DNA of 64,000 nt. It comes from Leptolinea sp. UBA4782. GTDB taxonomy: Bacteria > Chloroflexota > Anaerolineae > Anaerolineales > Anaerolineaceae. This document shows positions 50,255 through 58,587 of this stretch, one piece after another. Below the pieces are notes generated by a model. The model saw only the letters and a program-made list of their open reading frames with translations. It was not told the DNA's origin and ran no database searches. The position numbers and the translations under genes are program-made. Numbering within the stretch: position 1 is the stretch's first letter; every line of letters begins with the position of its first letter. The DNA is taken from the NCBI GenBank assembly GCA_002403095.1, contig DHHC01000016.1, positions 87,767-151,766 of the forward strand, given 5' to 3'.

Positions 50255-51466
50255 ATGACAACTACTTTCATGAAAGCAGCCAAGTACCTTTTCACTTCAG
50301 AATCTGTCACTGAAGGTCACCCTGACAAGCTGTGCGACCAGGTCAGTGATGCGGTACTGGATGCCTGTCTGGCAGCCGATCCATACTCTCGTGTGGCTTG
50401 TGAAACTGCAACCAAAACCGGATTTGTGATGGTGATGGGTGAGATCACCACCAAGGCTTTTGTCAACCTTGATGATCTTGTCCGCAAGGTCGTGCGCGAG
50501 ATCGGCTATGACAGCAGCAGCAAGGGTTTTGATGCCGATACCTGCGCGGTGCAGTCTGCTATTGCCAGCCAGTCCGGCGACATTGCCATGGGCGTGAACA
50601 AAGCGCTCGAAGCCAAAGAAGGTAAGATGAATGACAGCGAGATCGAAGCCCTTGGAGCTGGCGATCAGGGCATGATGTTCGGATTTGCCTGCAACGAAAC
50701 CCCGGCTTTGATGCCCATGCCCATCTATATGGCGCATAAACTGGCGCTGAGACTTACCGAGGTGCGCAAGAACGGTACCCTGCCCTGGCTTCGCCCGGAT
50801 GGCAAGACCCAGGTAACAGTTGAGTATCACTACGGCAAACCTGTCCGCATCGATACCGTATTGATCAGCACCCAGCACGACCCGGATGTCTCCCATAACG
50901 AGATTGAAGAAGCACTGACCGAAAATGTAATCATGCCCACCCTGCCTGCAGACCTTGTAGATGAAAACATGAAAATCTTTATTAATCCCACCGGCCGGTT
51001 TGTCATTGGCGGCCCAATGGGCGATGCCGGCTTGACGGGGCGCAAGATCATCGTGGATACCTACGGCGGTATGGGCCGGCACGGCGGCGGCGCCTTCAGC
51101 GGCAAAGATCCGACCAAGGTGGACCGCTCGGCAGCTTACGCAGCCCGCTGGGTGGCGAAGAATGTGGTTGCAGCCGGGTTGGCTGATCGCTGCGAGATCC
51201 AGGTTTCGTACGCCATCGGTGTTGCCCGCCCATTAAGCGTCAATGTGGAAACTTTCGGCACCGGCAAGATCGATGATGATGCCATTGCCGACCTGGTTAC
51301 CAAGCACTTCGACCTGCGCCCTGGCGCTATTATCCGCGACCTGGACTTGCGCCGTCCGATCTACCAGAAGGTAGCTGCTTACGGCCATTTCGGCCGCGAT
51401 GACCTCGACCTGACCTGGGAGAGTACCAATAAAGCAGAAACCCTGCGTAAAGCAGCAGGATTGTAA
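50255..51466 (+). CDS. metK: S-adenosylmethionine synthetase
   Basis: 403 residues from the ATG at 50255 (AATGGAGG 8 nt upstream). The earlier in-frame TTG at 50210 is inside the terminator stem and is not used. MetK makes SAM from ATP and methionine. The protein has the N-terminal KYLFTSESVTEGHPDKLCDQ, the signature GAGDQGMMFGFACNETPALM and the P-loop-like GGGAFSGKDPTKVDRSAAY. Length matches the family (about 390-400). Regulated by the upstream SAM riboswitch, and followed by a strong terminator. Confidence 0.97.
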   Translation: MTTTFMKAAKYLFTSESVTEGHPDKLCDQVSDAVLDACLAADPYSRVACETATKTGFVMVMGEITTKAFVNLDDLVRKVVREIGYDSSSKGFDADTCAVQSAIASQSGDIAMGVNKALEAKEGKMNDSEIEALGAGDQGMMFGFACNETPALMPMPIYMAHKLALRLTEVRKNGTLPWLRPDGKTQVTVEYHYGKPVRIDTVLISTQHDPDVSHNEIEEALTENVIMPTLPADLVDENMKIFINPTGRFVIGGPMGDAGLTGRKIIVDTYGGMGRHGGGAFSGKDPTKVDRSAAYAARWVAKNVVAAGLADRCEIQVSYAIGVARPLSVNVETFGTGKIDDDAIADLVTKHFDLRPGAIIRDLDLRRPIYQKVAAYGHFGRDDLDLTWESTNKAETLRKAAGL

Positions 51467-51482
51467 GAATTTCCCGGTAATT

Positions 51483-51518
51483 AAGAGGTGCGGTGGAAAG
51501 CCACCGCACCTCTTTTTT
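51483..51518 (+). terminator. Terminator of metK
   Basis: A 14-bp perfect stem (51483-51496 with 51501-51514), AAAG loop, followed by TTTT. It lies 16 nt after the metK stop. Confidence 0.92.
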
Positions 51519-51545
51519 ATTACCCAAGGTAGATCGGGTCAGAAG

Positions 51546-52220
51546 CTACTGGCCGCCCGTTTCATGGTAATACCTGCAAATATCATTCAGGGGGCAGCGC
51601 CCACATTCCGGTTTCTGGGGATGGCAGATTTCCCTACCCAGGCGAATCAGATTAAGGTGGGCGGGACCGTACTGCTCGGGCAGGAATAAGCCTGCCAGGT
51701 GGGGATGTGCCTGTTCAACCGTCATCGCCTCCGGCCGCAAGCCGATCCTTCCGGAAACCCGGTAAACATGCGTATCAACTGGAAAAGCCGGCTTATCCAG
51801 CGAGAACTGCAGCACTATGGCTGCTGTTTTAGGGCCAACCCCCTTGAACTTCATCAGCCAGGCATGTGCATCTTCAGCATTCATCGCCCTTAAGATATCC
51901 AGATCCAGGCCGCCGCGCTCTTCTGTGATCTGGCGCAGCACCTGCTGGATGCGAGCGCCCTTCTGGTTTGCCAGCCCCGCCGGGCGGATGGCATCAATCA
52001 CCTTCTCAAGCGATGCATCGCGCACCGCTTCCCAGGCAGGCAATGCACTGCGCAGGCGGTTAAAAGCCACATCCCGGTTGCGGTCATTGGTATTTTGCGA
52101 AAGGATGGTTGAGATCAACTCATCCAGGGCAGGCAGAGGTTCACGCCATTCCGGCAGCCCAAATAACCCGATCAGGCGCTCATAAACCTGGGATGCCAGG
52201 CTGGTGAGGTCATTGCTCAT
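51546..52220 (-). CDS. nth: Endonuclease III family DNA glycosylase
   Basis: About 224 residues from the ATG at 52220. The longer ORF reading adds 28 residues that overlap the asparaginase gene and lack homology. The helix-hairpin-helix FKGVGPKTAAIVLQF carries catalytic Lys131, and FPVDTHVYRVSGRIG has Asp149. The 4Fe-4S site Cys199-x6-Cys206-x2-Cys209-x5-Cys215 is intact. It removes oxidised pyrimidines and cleaves abasic sites. The start lies 2 nt after the asparaginase stop, so the two are in one operon. Confidence 0.94.
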   Translation of the reverse strand: MSNDLTSLASQVYERLIGLFGLPEWREPLPALDELISTILSQNTNDRNRDVAFNRLRSALPAWEAVRDASLEKVIDAIRPAGLANQKGARIQQVLRQITEERGGLDLDILRAMNAEDAHAWLMKFKGVGPKTAAIVLQFSLDKPAFPVDTHVYRVSGRIGLRPEAMTVEQAHPHLAGLFLPEQYGPAHLNLIRLGREICHPQKPECGRCPLNDICRYYHETGGQ

Positions 52221-52221
52221 T

Positions 52222-53334
52222 TCAGGCATGCCGTTCCAGGGTAAAGCAAGGCCGGATTTCACCAACCGGCAACTTCTGCCAGTTAAGTACAGGGCGGCGG
52301 TCAAAGGCTTTCAATTCTTCCTGGCATTCGGCAGGCAAAGCTTGCAGCTGCCGCAGCACTTCCAGGGTAACCAGCGGTATGCTCCGTCCGCCCGGGTTGC
52401 CGGCGGGAAATTGCAGGTCTTCTGCTACGGCATCAGTAGCCGGGGTTGGGCGCATCAGGTCTCCATCAGAAACTTTGATGGCAATGCCCACTCCAGGGCT
52501 GCCGGGAGAAAGTACATCTGGCAGGATCCCGAGTATCTGGTACCCCTCCGCCCCACCTTTCAGTATCCAGCGGTTTTTGCCGCACTGCAGTAAGCGGGTA
52601 TCAAACCGGCCTGGTCCAGAGATCATTTCAGGATAAGCCTGCATAGCCTGGATGACCGTCTGGCAGGCGGAATGCATGCCCGATGGAGTAAAGGCAGGGT
52701 CAACTAAGCGCGCCATCGCCAGGGCGGCCTTACGCATGGGGACGGCAAAGACCGGTGCTGAGCAGCCATCTACCCCGGTTTCTATTTCGTTTACTTCCAT
52801 GTCACAAAAAACCGCGAAATTCGCCAGGATATCTCTTTGAACGGGATGGGCAGGATCAAGATAGCTGTCAAGCGGCGCCCCTCTCATCACAGAATAGGCC
52901 AGGAAACCAGAATGTTTGCCCGAGCAATTGTGCCGTGCAGGTGTTGGTTTTTCACCGTTCCGCATCATGCGCACATAGGCAGCCCCATCGCCCGGGGGAT
53001 GGATGCCGCATTGCAAGGCTGTTTCATCCAGGCCAATTTTCTTCAAGATGCCCCTCACCACTTCCACATGCCTGTCGGTGCCGGTGTGCGAGGCACACAT
53101 AATGGCCACCTCTTCCAGTGTCAAGCCAAAGTGCTGCATACCGCCTGCTGCCAGGAAAGGCAGTACCTGGAAGGGTTTGGCAGAAGAACGCAGGAAAGCG
53201 ACTGTGTCCGGGTTGCCGCTGCTTGCCAGTAATTTCCCGTCAGCGCTCACCACAACAGCCACACCAAATTGCAGGGATTCAACGATCTTTCCCCGTGTAA
53301 TCTCAACTAATGGAACACTGTCAAAATGCTGCAT
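52222..53334 (-). CDS. Class-3 (Rhizobium-type) L-asparaginase
   Basis: A 370-residue asparaginase of the PF06089 type, which deamidates asparagine to aspartate. It differs from E. coli-type enzymes. Conserved segments are RSSAKPFQVLPFLAAGG (the SxxK pair), CASHTGTDRH, CSGKHSGFLAYS and DGCSAPVFAVPMRKAALAMA. Both Cys of the zinc-binding pair in this class are visible (HNCSGKH and DGCSAP). The gene lies immediately upstream of nth and 28 nt downstream of the metallo-beta-lactamase-like gene. Confidence 0.9.
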   Translation of the reverse strand: MQHFDSVPLVEITRGKIVESLQFGVAVVVSADGKLLASSGNPDTVAFLRSSAKPFQVLPFLAAGGMQHFGLTLEEVAIMCASHTGTDRHVEVVRGILKKIGLDETALQCGIHPPGDGAAYVRMMRNGEKPTPARHNCSGKHSGFLAYSVMRGAPLDSYLDPAHPVQRDILANFAVFCDMEVNEIETGVDGCSAPVFAVPMRKAALAMARLVDPAFTPSGMHSACQTVIQAMQAYPEMISGPGRFDTRLLQCGKNRWILKGGAEGYQILGILPDVLSPGSPGVGIAIKVSDGDLMRPTPATDAVAEDLQFPAGNPGGRSIPLVTLEVLRQLQALPAECQEELKAFDRRPVLNWQKLPVGEIRPCFTLERHA

Positions 53335-53362
53335 GAATGATTATCCTGACCGGCGAGGGCTC

Positions 53363-54208
53363 TCAGCCGTTCACCTGCGAAAAATTCTTGTTGAAGTACT
53401 GTATCAAGCCGTATTTCAACCTTCTTTTATACATGGGCAGCTCCGGGATGTTCTGGTTATACTCGCGCAGCAGCAGGGGAATCATTTTTTCGGTATCATC
53501 AGCAGTGCCTTCACCGCCTGCCAGGTCGCTCAATTTTTGTTCCACCCTGATCAGCCACTCAATTTGTTTCTTGACCTGGTCTGATCGGATGACCCCGCCC
53601 CGCCCGCTGACAATCACATAGTCACAATATTCAGGCGTCAGCAGCAGGTTCAAGGTCTCCACCCAGGTAGGAATGTGCGAAAAAGCCAGGAAAGGCGGCT
53701 GGTTGACGACGATCGCGTCACCGATGAAGACAATCTTTTCCGAAGGCAGGCGCACCCAGATGCTGCCGGTTGCGTTTCCCGGATGCGATTCGAGCACAAT
53801 TTCCTGGTCATTGCCGTGCAGGTGCATTTCACTGGTAAAGGTAATATCCGGCGGCGCCCAGCGGATGCTGCCAATCGTATCCAGCTGTTCTGCAACTGCC
53901 CCAATTTCAGTGGATTGGGATTTAAATGTCATCGGTCGGTTGCGGAACACCCCGGCCATTTTCTCATGGCCGATAATGGTGCAATCCATCGATCTGGAAC
54001 CAATTGTCCGGTCGTAATGCGGATCGAGGTTTATCAGCAGCCGTTCCATACTGCCGCCCAGGTTAAAAATCGCTGACCTCCACAAGCGGATGTCTTCCAT
54101 TCGCATGGGTGCATCAATCAATACAACCCCATGGTCCCAATTGATCGCTGCCAGGGTGACCCCAGGGTATTCTGTTTCAATCAAAACATTCTTTGTCAGG
54201 TCAATCAT
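53363..54208 (-). CDS. Metallo-beta-lactamase-fold protein with degraded metal site
   Basis: A 281-residue MBL-fold protein. The beta-sandwich pattern is clear (VVLIDAPMRMEDIRLW, RLLINLDPHYDRTIG, SEKIVFIGDAIVV, CDYVIVSGRGGVI). The HxHxDH metal motif is degraded: the equivalent is Asp62-Pro-His64-Tyr-Asp66-Arg67, so the first and last His are lost. A later His (VLESHPGNATG) and Asp (FIGDAI) remain. It may bind one metal, or none, and act as a binding protein. Substrate unknown. Confidence 0.75.
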   Translation of the reverse strand: MIDLTKNVLIETEYPGVTLAAINWDHGVVLIDAPMRMEDIRLWRSAIFNLGGSMERLLINLDPHYDRTIGSRSMDCTIIGHEKMAGVFRNRPMTFKSQSTEIGAVAEQLDTIGSIRWAPPDITFTSEMHLHGNDQEIVLESHPGNATGSIWVRLPSEKIVFIGDAIVVNQPPFLAFSHIPTWVETLNLLLTPEYCDYVIVSGRGGVIRSDQVKKQIEWLIRVEQKLSDLAGGEGTADDTEKMIPLLLREYNQNIPELPMYKRRLKYGLIQYFNKNFSQVNG

Positions 54209-54231
54209 AATCCGTTGTTTCCTTTTTCATA

Positions 54232-55833
54232 TCAGGCTTCCTGCTGGTTCAATGCCACCGGCAGGATAAACTGAAAGTTGCTGCCATTTCCTGGATCACT
54301 CTCTACCCAGATCTTCCCGCCATGCGCTTCGACAGCAAGGCGGCAGAAAGCCAGCCCGATCCCCATACTGCGGGTTTGTTTATCCGGAGAAAATGTAACA
54401 AATTTTTCAAAAATTAATTGCAAGGCATCAGGAGGTATGCCCGGTCCGCTGTCCTGCACAGAGAAAAGGATATTCCCGTCCGTTTGTGTAGCAGTAACCT
54501 GGATTACCCCTTCCTTCGGGGTGAACTTGCTGGCATTTTCGAGCAGGTTGATAAGAACCCGCTTTAACATGTCTGTGTCAATGAATAATTCGGGCAGCCC
54601 GGGTTCTACATTTACCTGGATATGCTGGGCTTTACTTTCAGTCCCCAGCTGGATGGTTTGCACTGCATCAGTCACAATCTCGGAAATAGAAGATTGCTTG
54701 CGCTTGATAACCGCCTGCCTTGCCTCAAGGAACTTAAAATCCAGCAGGTTGGAAGTCAAGCGCTGCATGCGGTCGGTCGAACGGGAAAGGATATGGAGCA
54801 AAGAGGTAACTCCCGGATCTTTCTGTTCGAGATGCATGGAGTGCAGGATATCCACAGCCGATATGATATTGGCGATTGGACTGCGCAAATCGTGGTAGAT
54901 CATCGCCACCGAATCTTCCTGGTATTGCCTGAGCTCCTTTATTTCCGATATATCCCGAATGATCCACTGGATCTGGGAAGCGCCATCGATCTTCAGCGGG
55001 CGCATATTAACCAGTACCGGAATCACTTCATCTGTTTTATTTATCAGACTGCTTTCGTATGTCAACATTTTTAAGGGGTCAGGAGTACCAACATCATCAG
55101 GAGGTGTGGTGGTTAACAGGTAAGTTTCATTCGCCTGCAGCTGATAAAAGATGAAGACGCGCTCCTTCAGGTCAGTCAGGTGGTAACCAGACATCAATAC
55201 AGCTTGCCTGTTGGCTTCCAGTATCTTTCCATCTTTGGTGCTGATAAAGATAGGATCAATGCTGTCCTGGAACAACTCCTGATAGCGTGAATGGGCTGCT
55301 TCCAGCTGGTTGTACAGTTGAGCATTATGCAGCGCAATTCCAGCCTGGTCCGCAATCGCCTGCAGGAAATCCAGGTGAGTGGAATCAAAATATCCGGGTT
55401 CATTATGCACAATCGTCAAAATCCCGGCGATTTGGTAGGCAGCAATCAGCGGCACACAAATGGCTGACTTGCCTTGACTATTGACCTGCAGGTCATCCTC
55501 CCGTTTCAACCAGCGTTCGTCCAGCCTGGTATCATTTACCAGGACTGCATGGTTATGCTGGAGCACCCATCCAGCAAGTCCCATCATCAGGGTTGGAGCC
55601 ATCTGGATGGTTGTGCCGGTAATAAGATGGTTATTCACCACCATGGCGGAGTCGACAGGCTGCCTGTTGCTGTCTAAAACAATCAGGCTTCCGCTTTCAG
55701 CACCCACTGCTTTGGTGGAAAGGAATAACACCTGTTCCAGGGTCCGACTCAGATCAAGAGAGTTTGCCAGCTCCCGGCTGATACGGATCATCAGTTCAAG
55801 GGAAGTCTTAGGGAATCCATTCATTTCTTTCAT
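54232..55833 (-). CDS. Sensor histidine kinase with GAF and PAS domains
   Basis: A 533-residue soluble histidine kinase. A GAF domain is at about 20-180 (LVLDSNRQPVDSAM ... GKSAICVPLIAAYQIAGILT). A PAS domain is at about 185-300 (YQELFQDSIDPIFISTKDGK). HisKA has the phosphoacceptor in MIYHDLRSPIANIISA near residue 312. HATPase_c has the N box LINLLENASKFTPKEG, G1 VQDSGPGIPPDAL and G2 TRSMGIGLAFCRL. It has no membrane helix, so it probably senses an internal signal. No response regulator lies next to it. Confidence 0.92.
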   Translation of the reverse strand: MKEMNGFPKTSLELMIRISRELANSLDLSRTLEQVLFLSTKAVGAESGSLIVLDSNRQPVDSAMVVNNHLITGTTIQMAPTLMMGLAGWVLQHNHAVLVNDTRLDERWLKREDDLQVNSQGKSAICVPLIAAYQIAGILTIVHNEPGYFDSTHLDFLQAIADQAGIALHNAQLYNQLEAAHSRYQELFQDSIDPIFISTKDGKILEANRQAVLMSGYHLTDLKERVFIFYQLQANETYLLTTTPPDDVGTPDPLKMLTYESSLINKTDEVIPVLVNMRPLKIDGASQIQWIIRDISEIKELRQYQEDSVAMIYHDLRSPIANIISAVDILHSMHLEQKDPGVTSLLHILSRSTDRMQRLTSNLLDFKFLEARQAVIKRKQSSISEIVTDAVQTIQLGTESKAQHIQVNVEPGLPELFIDTDMLKRVLINLLENASKFTPKEGVIQVTATQTDGNILFSVQDSGPGIPPDALQLIFEKFVTFSPDKQTRSMGIGLAFCRLAVEAHGGKIWVESDPGNGSNFQFILPVALNQQEA

Positions 55834-55899
55834 GATATAGCGATTCTATCCCAGGTGGTGAATTTGTTAAGAGGAATTTGAAAGTAACAGGGTCGCCCC

Positions 55900-56709
55900 T
55901 TAATGCCCGCCTGACCGGTGTCGAATAATGGTGCGGACGGCCTGGCACCGCTCACAATCGGGCCGGTCGCATAATAGCGCAAATGGGTCGCGTTTGATCC
56001 TGACCACCAGCAACGGGATCATTTCTTTCAATGGCAGCGCCTGGATCCAGGTATTCCCTAGGGGCACTGACCGGGTGACCGGTTCGAGCAATGATGCAGC
56101 TTTAAGAAAGCCGTCTGCGCAGCCGGGGATATTATAGCACTCCACCACCTTGCTAGGCAGCGCTGCCCAACGGATAAACTCTTTGCGCCCTGCCAGCCTT
56201 TCCGCCAGGTGAATGCTGGTATTTGCAGTATGGTCCACACCAAGGAGAATCACCCAACCTGCCTGCTCGTACAGCAAGCGCAGCGGTCCAAGCGGTTCCT
56301 GCAGGTTCTGTGCATCGAGGAAAGGCTGGACATTCATCCCAGTGAATGAAAGCAGGGGATGGTTGGAGCGCAGCGAGCCTGGCAGGCTCCTCAGGGTTTC
56401 CGCAACCGCACCAACTGAACGGTCAACCGGCAGATCGGGATGGAAAGGGGTATTCAGGCGGTTGGCCTCTTTACCACTGCCATACCGGAGCCCGTTGTTT
56501 GGAGGTCCCTGCTCAGGAATCAACATGGTCCGGTATGTAAAAGCCGGCATCAAGACCTGGCTCCAGGTAGCCAGGATTGCCCCAACAATCGTCCTGGCGC
56601 CTCCATTTACACTTCCCAGGGAAGATAATGAGGAATGGATAATGACCGGTGTTACCCGGGGAATTTCCAGGCGGGTAAATGCATTTACCAGGTCACGGTA
56701 CATTATCAT
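55900..56709 (-). CDS. Aminoglycoside N3-acetyltransferase-like protein (AAC(3)/YokD family)
   Basis: A 269-residue member of the AAC(3) fold. The CoA-binding N-terminus is recognisable (VIIHSSLSSLGSVNGGARTI), as are MPAFTYRTMLIPEQ and GVDHTANTSIHLAERLAG; the family His is in the last. Environmental members of this family need not confer aminoglycoside resistance, and small-molecule N-acetylation is the most that can be said. The C-terminal 40 residues include CDRPDCERCQAVRTIIRH, which contains a Cys pair unusual for the family. An earlier ATG follows within 6 nt of the chosen one. Confidence 0.82.
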   Translation of the reverse strand: MIMYRDLVNAFTRLEIPRVTPVIIHSSLSSLGSVNGGARTIVGAILATWSQVLMPAFTYRTMLIPEQGPPNNGLRYGSGKEANRLNTPFHPDLPVDRSVGAVAETLRSLPGSLRSNHPLLSFTGMNVQPFLDAQNLQEPLGPLRLLYEQAGWVILLGVDHTANTSIHLAERLAGRKEFIRWAALPSKVVECYNIPGCADGFLKAASLLEPVTRSVPLGNTWIQALPLKEMIPLLVVRIKRDPFALLCDRPDCERCQAVRTIIRHRSGGH

Positions 56710-56780
56710 GGATTCTCGCTGGCAAGATGAATGGGTCCCTTGAAAAATTATACAGATTCAGGGCGCGCAGCGCAATCAGG

Positions 56781-57488
56781 TCAGTCGCCGGCAGGGCAGA
56801 CAACAATCTCATCCGGGTTTTTGTTGGCATTTAATACCAGCCCTAAATATGGAGATGGGTCTACGGTGTTGCCGATCTCCAGCTCGTTTCGGAATTTTCC
56901 CTGCCCGTTGTCCAGGACTATTGAGAAATGCAGATGGATGCCGGTTGGCTGGTCCGGGTCTCCGGAATAATTACCCTGGTATCCAAGCAGGGTTCCAGCC
57001 TCAACCCATTCTTCAGTGGTTCCAGCAGGAAAGGTAGCAGCAATGAAAGAGTTGCCTTCAACGTCAGCCAGGTGAGTATAGTAAGTCCAGATCTGGCGTC
57101 CGGGCTGCAATGGGTCATCCGGGATACGGATGATCAGGCTGGATTTCCATTCGGGCAGGCGGGAGAGGTACCCGCTGAAAGCTGCGTAAACTGGTGTAAC
57201 ACCCACTGGTTTCCCGCCGAAAATATCAATCCCCTGATGGCGGTGCCCTATCCTGAAAGAATCATCCCAGAGAAAACCTATGTAACCGCTGGTCGGCAGG
57301 ATGAAGGGGGCGTCAGCGCAGCGCTCTTTGGCAGAAATTGCCCATTGCGGGTTGGCATCAGGGTCACGCAGCCACTGTGATACCCTGGAACTGCGGATGA
57401 TGCTGCCGGGGTGTCGCACCAGGTAATAGGCTGCCACAAGCAAGACAACAACCACAATGCCGAGCACAACCTTCAGAAAATTCCGCAT
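56781..57488 (-). CDS. M23-family peptidase, membrane-anchored
   Basis: A 235-residue protein with an N-terminal membrane anchor (FLKVVLGIVVVVLLVAAYYL) and an M23 peptidase domain. Zinc ligands can be read: His in HQGIDIFGG (H-x3-D) and HLHFS (H-x-H) near the C-terminus. M23 enzymes cut glycine-rich peptide bonds in peptidoglycan. It sits outside the membrane. The ATG is 6 nt after a TATAAT, so it may be leaderless. Confidence 0.88.
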   Translation of the reverse strand: MRNFLKVVLGIVVVVLLVAAYYLVRHPGSIIRSSRVSQWLRDPDANPQWAISAKERCADAPFILPTSGYIGFLWDDSFRIGHRHQGIDIFGGKPVGVTPVYAAFSGYLSRLPEWKSSLIIRIPDDPLQPGRQIWTYYTHLADVEGNSFIAATFPAGTTEEWVEAGTLLGYQGNYSGDPDQPTGIHLHFSIVLDNGQGKFRNELEIGNTVDPSPYLGLVLNANKNPDEIVVCPAGD

Positions 57489-57494
57489 TTGTGG

Positions 57495-57500
57495 ATTATA
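57495..57500 (-). promoter_or_regulatory. -10 element of the M23 peptidase gene
   Basis: TATAAT on the minus strand, ending 6 nt before the ATG. No clear -35 and no Shine-Dalgarno, so a leaderless start is likely. Confidence 0.5.
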
Positions 57501-57548
57501 CGCCCCAAAAGCAGGATGAAGGAGAAGGTTTTAAAAAGCCGGTGGATT

Positions 57549-58496
57549 TTATTTGAACCAGTTAATGGTATCGAGCAGGGTTTGGTCCAGCGGACGCAGC
57601 GAATATCCAAGCTCGTCTTCAGCCTTTTTGCGGCAGATATGGATATTGCTGTCCAATGCGCCTAAAGTTGCGCTGGTAAACACCTGCTCCTTGCGGCTGT
57701 GGGTGGCAACAAAATCACCAACGGGCACAACCAGCCATGCCGTCCACAATTGAAAGGCAATCCTCGGGCAGAAACAACCAGTAATGGCCGATATGCGTTC
57801 TGCCAACTCCAATACGCTTGTCCAGGTGCCAGTCTCAAGGTAATGCAAGCCGGAAGGTGCCAGTTGAAGCGCCTGGCGGACCCCCTGGCCGACATCGCGG
57901 GCATCCACCCAGTCAAAACCGCCCTGCACCACAGCCGGCCATTTGCCGCGTGAAAGGTAACAAACCGCCTTCCCAAGCGCCAAGGGATGATGATCATGAG
58001 GCCGATCACCGCGGTCGGCGCAGGATGGTTGTGTGCAAACCTTGCTTGGCTGCCTGCTGTATTTCGAACTCAGCCATCGCTTTTGACCGGTCATAGGGGG
58101 TAAAGCCCCTGCCCAACGCCAGGTTCCTGTTGTCATCCAGGGGTTCCTGCTCTAAGGCATGAACCGAGGAAATGTATACCAGCTTCTTTCCCCCGGCATC
58201 CAGGCAGGCCTGGGCGATATTGCGGGTAGACTGTACGTTCAACCACTGCAACTTATCCCCCTCGTTCTTGCGAATGGATACATGCCCGGCTGAGTGAACC
58301 ACTGCATCGGCGCCAGTAAAGACACCCTCAGGCTGTCCACATCCTCAATATCCCCTGCAGCTATCGTGACATCCAGCCCTTCCAGTGTACGCCTGTCGCG
58401 GTGGACCATGGAGGTAACAACATCCCCGTTATTAAGCAGGGTGCGCACGATGTTGGAGCCAATCAGGGCGGCTGACCCGGTCACGACGATCTTCAT
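57549..58496 (-). pseudogene. NAD-dependent epimerase/dehydratase (SDR), three frameshifts
   Basis: An extended SDR split over three frames. The N-terminus is MKIVVTGSAALIGSNIVRTL (58239-58496). The second piece (58006-58302) has VHSAGHVSIRKNEGDKL, then KLVYISSVHAL, and PYDRSKAMAEFEI with the catalytic Tyr-x3-Lys. The third (57549 to about 58000) has PHDHHPLALGKA and GGFDWVDARDVGQGVRQAL. Adding one base at each of three short G or C runs (+ strand 58325-58327, 58017-58018, 58000-58001) restores DVDSLRGVFTGADAVVH, LRPTAVIG and GPHDHHP, all good SDR sequence. Each lesion is a single missing base, so either a recent pseudogene or sequencing error. The intact protein would be about 315 residues; substrate unknown. 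Confidence 0.82.
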
Positions 58497-58587
58497 GTCC
58501 AGGATATCCCCGATTGCTGTGGGGGCATACTACCCTTAACCCCTGGAAAGCCGGCAAGATATAGGATGAATTAGCAGGGTGGAAAAA

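Noticed and set aside
50297..51082. 261-codon minus-strand ORF inside metK
   Set aside because: It is the reverse-frame shadow of a high-confidence gene, has no ribosome binding site and shows no recognisable protein pattern.
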